NCBI GenBank assembly: GCA_003452655.1
Contig: DMNR01000406.1
Span: forward strand, 1 to 25,233
Source: Actinomycetota bacterium
GTDB taxonomy: Bacteria; Actinomycetota; Actinomycetes; S36-B12; UBA10799
Length of the DNA stretch: 25,233 nt
Direction of reading: 5' to 3'
The position numbers and the translations under genes were made by a program. Within the stretch, counting starts at the first letter, position 1, and the number at the start of each line of letters is the position of its first letter. Shown here piece by piece: positions 22,753 through 25,233 of this stretch. Under the pieces are notes generated by a model. It worked only from the letters and a program-made list of their open reading frames with translations. It ran no database searches and was not told the DNA's origin.

Positions 22753-23702
22753 CGACTGCCCCAATCAGGGTGGCGACAAGGCGAAGTCAACTCGCAGTGA
22801 CGCAAGCCCAGACTGTCGCCGATGCTCTTTCCGCGCTCACCTCGCGGCCCGCTGAACTCGTGCTGGTCACAACCGAGGGAGACACGAGCCCCGGTTCCCT
22901 CGTTGGATTCGGTGGCGTCGGCGTCTTTGTTGGCGCGGTCCGCGAAGCGATTGTTGATGGCCGCGCTGACGTTGGGGTGCACTCGCTTAAGGACCTTCCG
23001 ACTGCCCCACATCCCGACCTCGTCGTGGTTGCGACGCCAGTTCGGGAAGACCCCCGTGATGCCTTCTGTGGCATCGATGGCGCGACGCTGGCGGACCTGC
23101 CAGTCGCAGCAACCGTGGGCACTGGATCCCCACGTCGAGCCAGTCAACTTCGAGCGCTGCGTCCTGATCTCAACGTGATCGACATACGCGGCAACGTTGA
23201 TACCCGGTTGCATCGCGTCTCGTCGGGTGACCTGGATGCCGTGATCTTGGCGGCTGCTGGATTGGCGCGATTGGACCGCACTTCGGCGGTCACCGAATTC
23301 CTCGAACCCGACCAGATGTTGCCTGCTCCGGGGCAAGGATCGCTCGGTGTCGAAGCTGCCGGAGACCTGGCCGAACGAGATCCGGATTTGCACAAAGCCC
23401 TATGCACCCTCGATGATTTCTCTACGCACGTTGCTGTTGACGCAGAACGAGCCGTGCTCAATGCCCTGGAAGCAGGGTGCACGGCGCCGGTCGGTGCGTT
23501 GGCAACGGTGACACCAGCACCATCTGAAGTGAAAGCAGAAAGTGAAGTCCACCTGCAAGCCATGACCGCAGCGGTTGATGGTTCGCAGATGATCCGCATG
23601 TCCATTACCGGCAACGCCAGCCAGGCAGCAGAACTTGGTCGCGAACTCGCGGCCCTGCTGCTCGCCGCTGGTGCAGCCGATCTGTTGGGGGAGCACGAGT
23701 AG
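22749..23702 (+). CDS. hemC: Hydroxymethylbilane synthase (porphobilinogen deaminase)
   Basis: A cytoplasmic enzyme of about 317 residues that joins four porphobilinogen units into hydroxymethylbilane. IRVATRRSQLA opens the protein; GVHSLKDLPT holds the catalytic Asp (D82); VGTGSPRRASQL and DIRGNVDTRL (124-154) bind substrate; Cys244 in LEAGCTAPVGA anchors the dipyrromethane cofactor. I choose the TTG at 22749, which overlaps the hemA stop as TTGA and has GGTGGA 5 bases upstream. The in-frame GTG at 22740 would add three residues and has no ribosome site, but it cannot be excluded. The stop overlaps the next start (TAGTG). Confidence 0.94.
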   Translation: MTTAPIRVATRRSQLAVTQAQTVADALSALTSRPAELVLVTTEGDTSPGSLVGFGGVGVFVGAVREAIVDGRADVGVHSLKDLPTAPHPDLVVVATPVREDPRDAFCGIDGATLADLPVAATVGTGSPRRASQLRALRPDLNVIDIRGNVDTRLHRVSSGDLDAVILAAAGLARLDRTSAVTEFLEPDQMLPAPGQGSLGVEAAGDLAERDPDLHKALCTLDDFSTHVAVDAERAVLNALEAGCTAPVGALATVTPAPSEVKAESEVHLQAMTAAVDGSQMIRMSITGNASQAAELGRELAALLLAAGAADLLGEHE

Positions 23703-25233
23703 TGACAACCGCACGTCCGAAGAAGAATCGCCCAGTCGGCACGATCTCGCTTGTTTCGGCAGGTCCCGGTGACCCCGAATTGCTGACCATCCGCGCAACG
23801 ATCCTGCTCGAAGCCGCTGACGCCGTCGTGGCGGACTCCGACGTGGTGGACATTGCAACGCGCTACGCGCCACAGGCACAACTGGTTTCGGTTGTCGATG
23901 AAGACGGTCTGCCGTTGGACAACCCGGCGCGTGCCAAGAAGGTTGTTGAGCGTGCCCGAGCCGGTGACAACGTGGTCCGGTTGTACTCCGGGGATCCAAT
24001 CCTCGACGGCTCGATCGCAACTGAGGCGGCCGTGCTCAATCGCTCCAAGCTCGGGTTCGAGGTTGCCCCGGGTGTCTCCCAGGTGTCGGGCGTTGCCGCG
24101 TATGCCGGGTTCCCGCTGATGAGCCCGAAAGCCCGCGAAGTCCGGATCATCGAGGCAGACGCAGTCACGGATTGGGCCGAGCTGGCCAGCCCGCGCTTCA
24201 CGGTGATCATCCCCGATGGCGCTGACAAGGCCGTGGAAATCTCGAAGGCGCTGCTTGCCGCCGGACGTAAGGCTGACACTCCGATCACGATCACTCGCGG
24301 CGCGACCACCGTGGAGCAGCGCACGATCGCCAGCACGCTGGAGGAACTGCCGGCTGCTGTGAAGGCTGCCAAACAAGCAGGCCCAGGAATCGTCGTCGTT
24401 GGTGAAGTCCTGAGCAATCGCGACAAGCTGTCCTGGTTCGAGACGAAGCCGCTGTTCGGATGGCGAGTGCTCGTTCCACGGACCAAGGAACAGGCCGGCG
24501 CGCTATCGGAACAACTGCGCCGCTACGGAGCTGTGCCCGTTGAGGTTCCCACCATCTCCGTTGAACCGCCGCGCACACCACAGCAGATGGATCGTGCGAT
24601 CCAGGGGCTCGTGACTGGCCGCTACCAATGGGTTGCGTTCACCAGCGCCAATGCGGTGAAAGCCGTCCGCGAGAAGTTCGAGGAATACGGTCTGGATGCT
24701 CGGGCCATGGCGGGGCTCAAGGTTGCTGCCGTCGGCGACGCAACCGCTGCGTCTCTTGTTGAGTTCGGCGTGAAGCCGGAATTGGTGCCGACTGGTGAAC
24801 AGTCGACGGCTGGGCTACTGGCTGAGTGGCAGCCATACGACGCTGAGGTCGATCCGATCGATCGGGTCTTCCTTCCTCGCGCTGACATCGCCACCGAGTC
24901 ACTCGTCGCCGGACTTCAGTCACTTGGCTGGGAGGTCGATGACGTCACCGCGTACCGCACCGTGCGGGCAGCGCCACCGCCCGCGGAAACCCGTGAGGCA
25001 ATCAAGACCGGCGGCTTCGATGCCGTGTTGTTCACCTCGTCAAGCACGGTTCGCAACCTGGTCGGAATCGCGGGCAAGCCGCATGCCTGCACTGTTGTCG
25101 CCTGTATCGGGCCGCAGACAGCGCAGACCGCCGGGGAGCACGGGCTGCGGGTCGACGTTCTCGCGGAGACGCCGAACGTCATGGTGCTCGCTGACAACCT
25201 CGCGGCTCACGCCGAACAACTGCGCCAGACTGC
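23702..25233 (+). CDS. hemD: Uroporphyrinogen-III synthase fused to a C-methyltransferase-like domain (3' partial)
   Basis: The frame is open from the GTG at 23702 to the window end (510 residues so far). Residues about 12-250 form a tetrapyrrole-methylase domain: TISLVSAGPGDPELLTIRA, LYSGDPILDG, PGVSQVSGVAAYAGFPL and ITITRGATT. Residues about 258-505 form the HemD domain: WRVLVPRTKEQAGALSEQL, WVAFTSANAVKAV, VAAVGDATA, FDAVLFTSSSTVRNL and VACIGPQTAQTA. The HemD part cyclises hydroxymethylbilane to uroporphyrinogen III; the first domain may make precorrin-2. The FGRGGEE segment after GDP and the THR after AYAGxPL, usual in CobA/SUMT, are absent. The protein appears to lack only its last few dozen residues. 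Confidence 0.93.
   Translation, partial: MTTARPKKNRPVGTISLVSAGPGDPELLTIRATILLEAADAVVADSDVVDIATRYAPQAQLVSVVDEDGLPLDNPARAKKVVERARAGDNVVRLYSGDPILDGSIATEAAVLNRSKLGFEVAPGVSQVSGVAAYAGFPLMSPKAREVRIIEADAVTDWAELASPRFTVIIPDGADKAVEISKALLAAGRKADTPITITRGATTVEQRTIASTLEELPAAVKAAKQAGPGIVVVGEVLSNRDKLSWFETKPLFGWRVLVPRTKEQAGALSEQLRRYGAVPVEVPTISVEPPRTPQQMDRAIQGLVTGRYQWVAFTSANAVKAVREKFEEYGLDARAMAGLKVAAVGDATAASLVEFGVKPELVPTGEQSTAGLLAEWQPYDAEVDPIDRVFLPRADIATESLVAGLQSLGWEVDDVTAYRTVRAAPPPAETREAIKTGGFDAVLFTSSSTVRNLVGIAGKPHACTVVACIGPQTAQTAGEHGLRVDVLAETPNVMVLADNLAAHAEQLRQT

Noticed and set aside
22407..23393. Minus-strand open frame of about 328 codons opposite hemA/hemC
   Set aside because: Antisense shadow of conserved genes; composition atypical for a folded protein.
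23144..24376. Long open frame on the minus strand opposite hemC/hemD (about 410 codons)
   Set aside because: It lies wholly antisense to two well-conserved heme genes, has a Ser/Ala/Arg-rich unprotein-like composition and no recognisable motif; a codon-bias shadow.
1..25233. tRNA, rRNA, CRISPR, insertion-sequence or phage signatures
   Set aside because: No repeat-spacer pattern, transposase or integrase motif, or tRNA-like cloverleaf was noticed when reading the intergenic regions by eye.

Overview
The window looks like a chromosomal segment of a moderately high-GC actinobacterium (class Actinomycetes). The evidence is the frequent GTG starts, ATGA/GTGA/TAGTG gene junctions, several genes that look leaderless, and a gene order I know from actinobacteria. 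In Mycobacterium tuberculosis the Rv0498-Rv0512 stretch runs sugar-phosphate isomerase-like protein, proC, tiny ribosomal protein bS22, an atypical epimerase-like SDR, an acyltransferase, a SerB1-like HAD phosphatase on the opposite strand, glutaredoxin, hemA, hemC, hemD. The same skeleton is here, with rex directly before hemA as in Streptomyces, and several accessory blocks inserted. No rRNA, tRNA, CRISPR array, insertion sequence or phage gene was seen.

Layout. 1-562: 3' part of a TIM-barrel isomerase-like gene. 610-2624 (minus): two translationally coupled genes for paralogous secreted proteins of no family I recognise. 2815-5248: TetR-type regulator, proline dehydrogenase and P5C reductase, the last two overlapping by ATGA and closed by a strong hairpin. 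5358-8918: AcuC-like deacetylase, bS22, degenerate SDR, acyltransferase. 8921-15954: a transport block. On the minus strand it holds a 145-aa unknown ORF, a duplicated-permease ABC anion transporter with its ATPase and no binding protein, and an MFS permease that keeps the phosphate-site residues of the Pho84/PiPT family. Divergently it holds a DUF47 (PhoU-like) protein and a PiT phosphate permease. 15999-17659: a DMT permease with a histidine-rich tail and a small secreted protein behind an ECF-like promoter. 17772-20574: SerB1-like HAD protein, divergent acyl-CoA synthetase, glutaredoxin-like protein. 20642-25233: promoter with Rex-operator-like sequences, then rex-hemA-hemC-cobA/hemD, whose genes overlap by 1-4 bases.

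How the parts fit. The heme operon makes uroporphyrinogen III from glutamyl-tRNA under probable NADH/NAD+ control by Rex. ProDH and ProC could form a proline/P5C redox pair. The most unusual part is 8921-15954. Two predicted phosphate permeases of different superfamilies flank an orphan ABC anion importer, and PHO-box-like repeats lie in the divergent promoter region. I infer a phosphorus- or oxyanion-uptake locus, but the ABC substrate and the role of the 145-aa protein cannot be read from sequence. No stretch above 300 bases lacks a gene.
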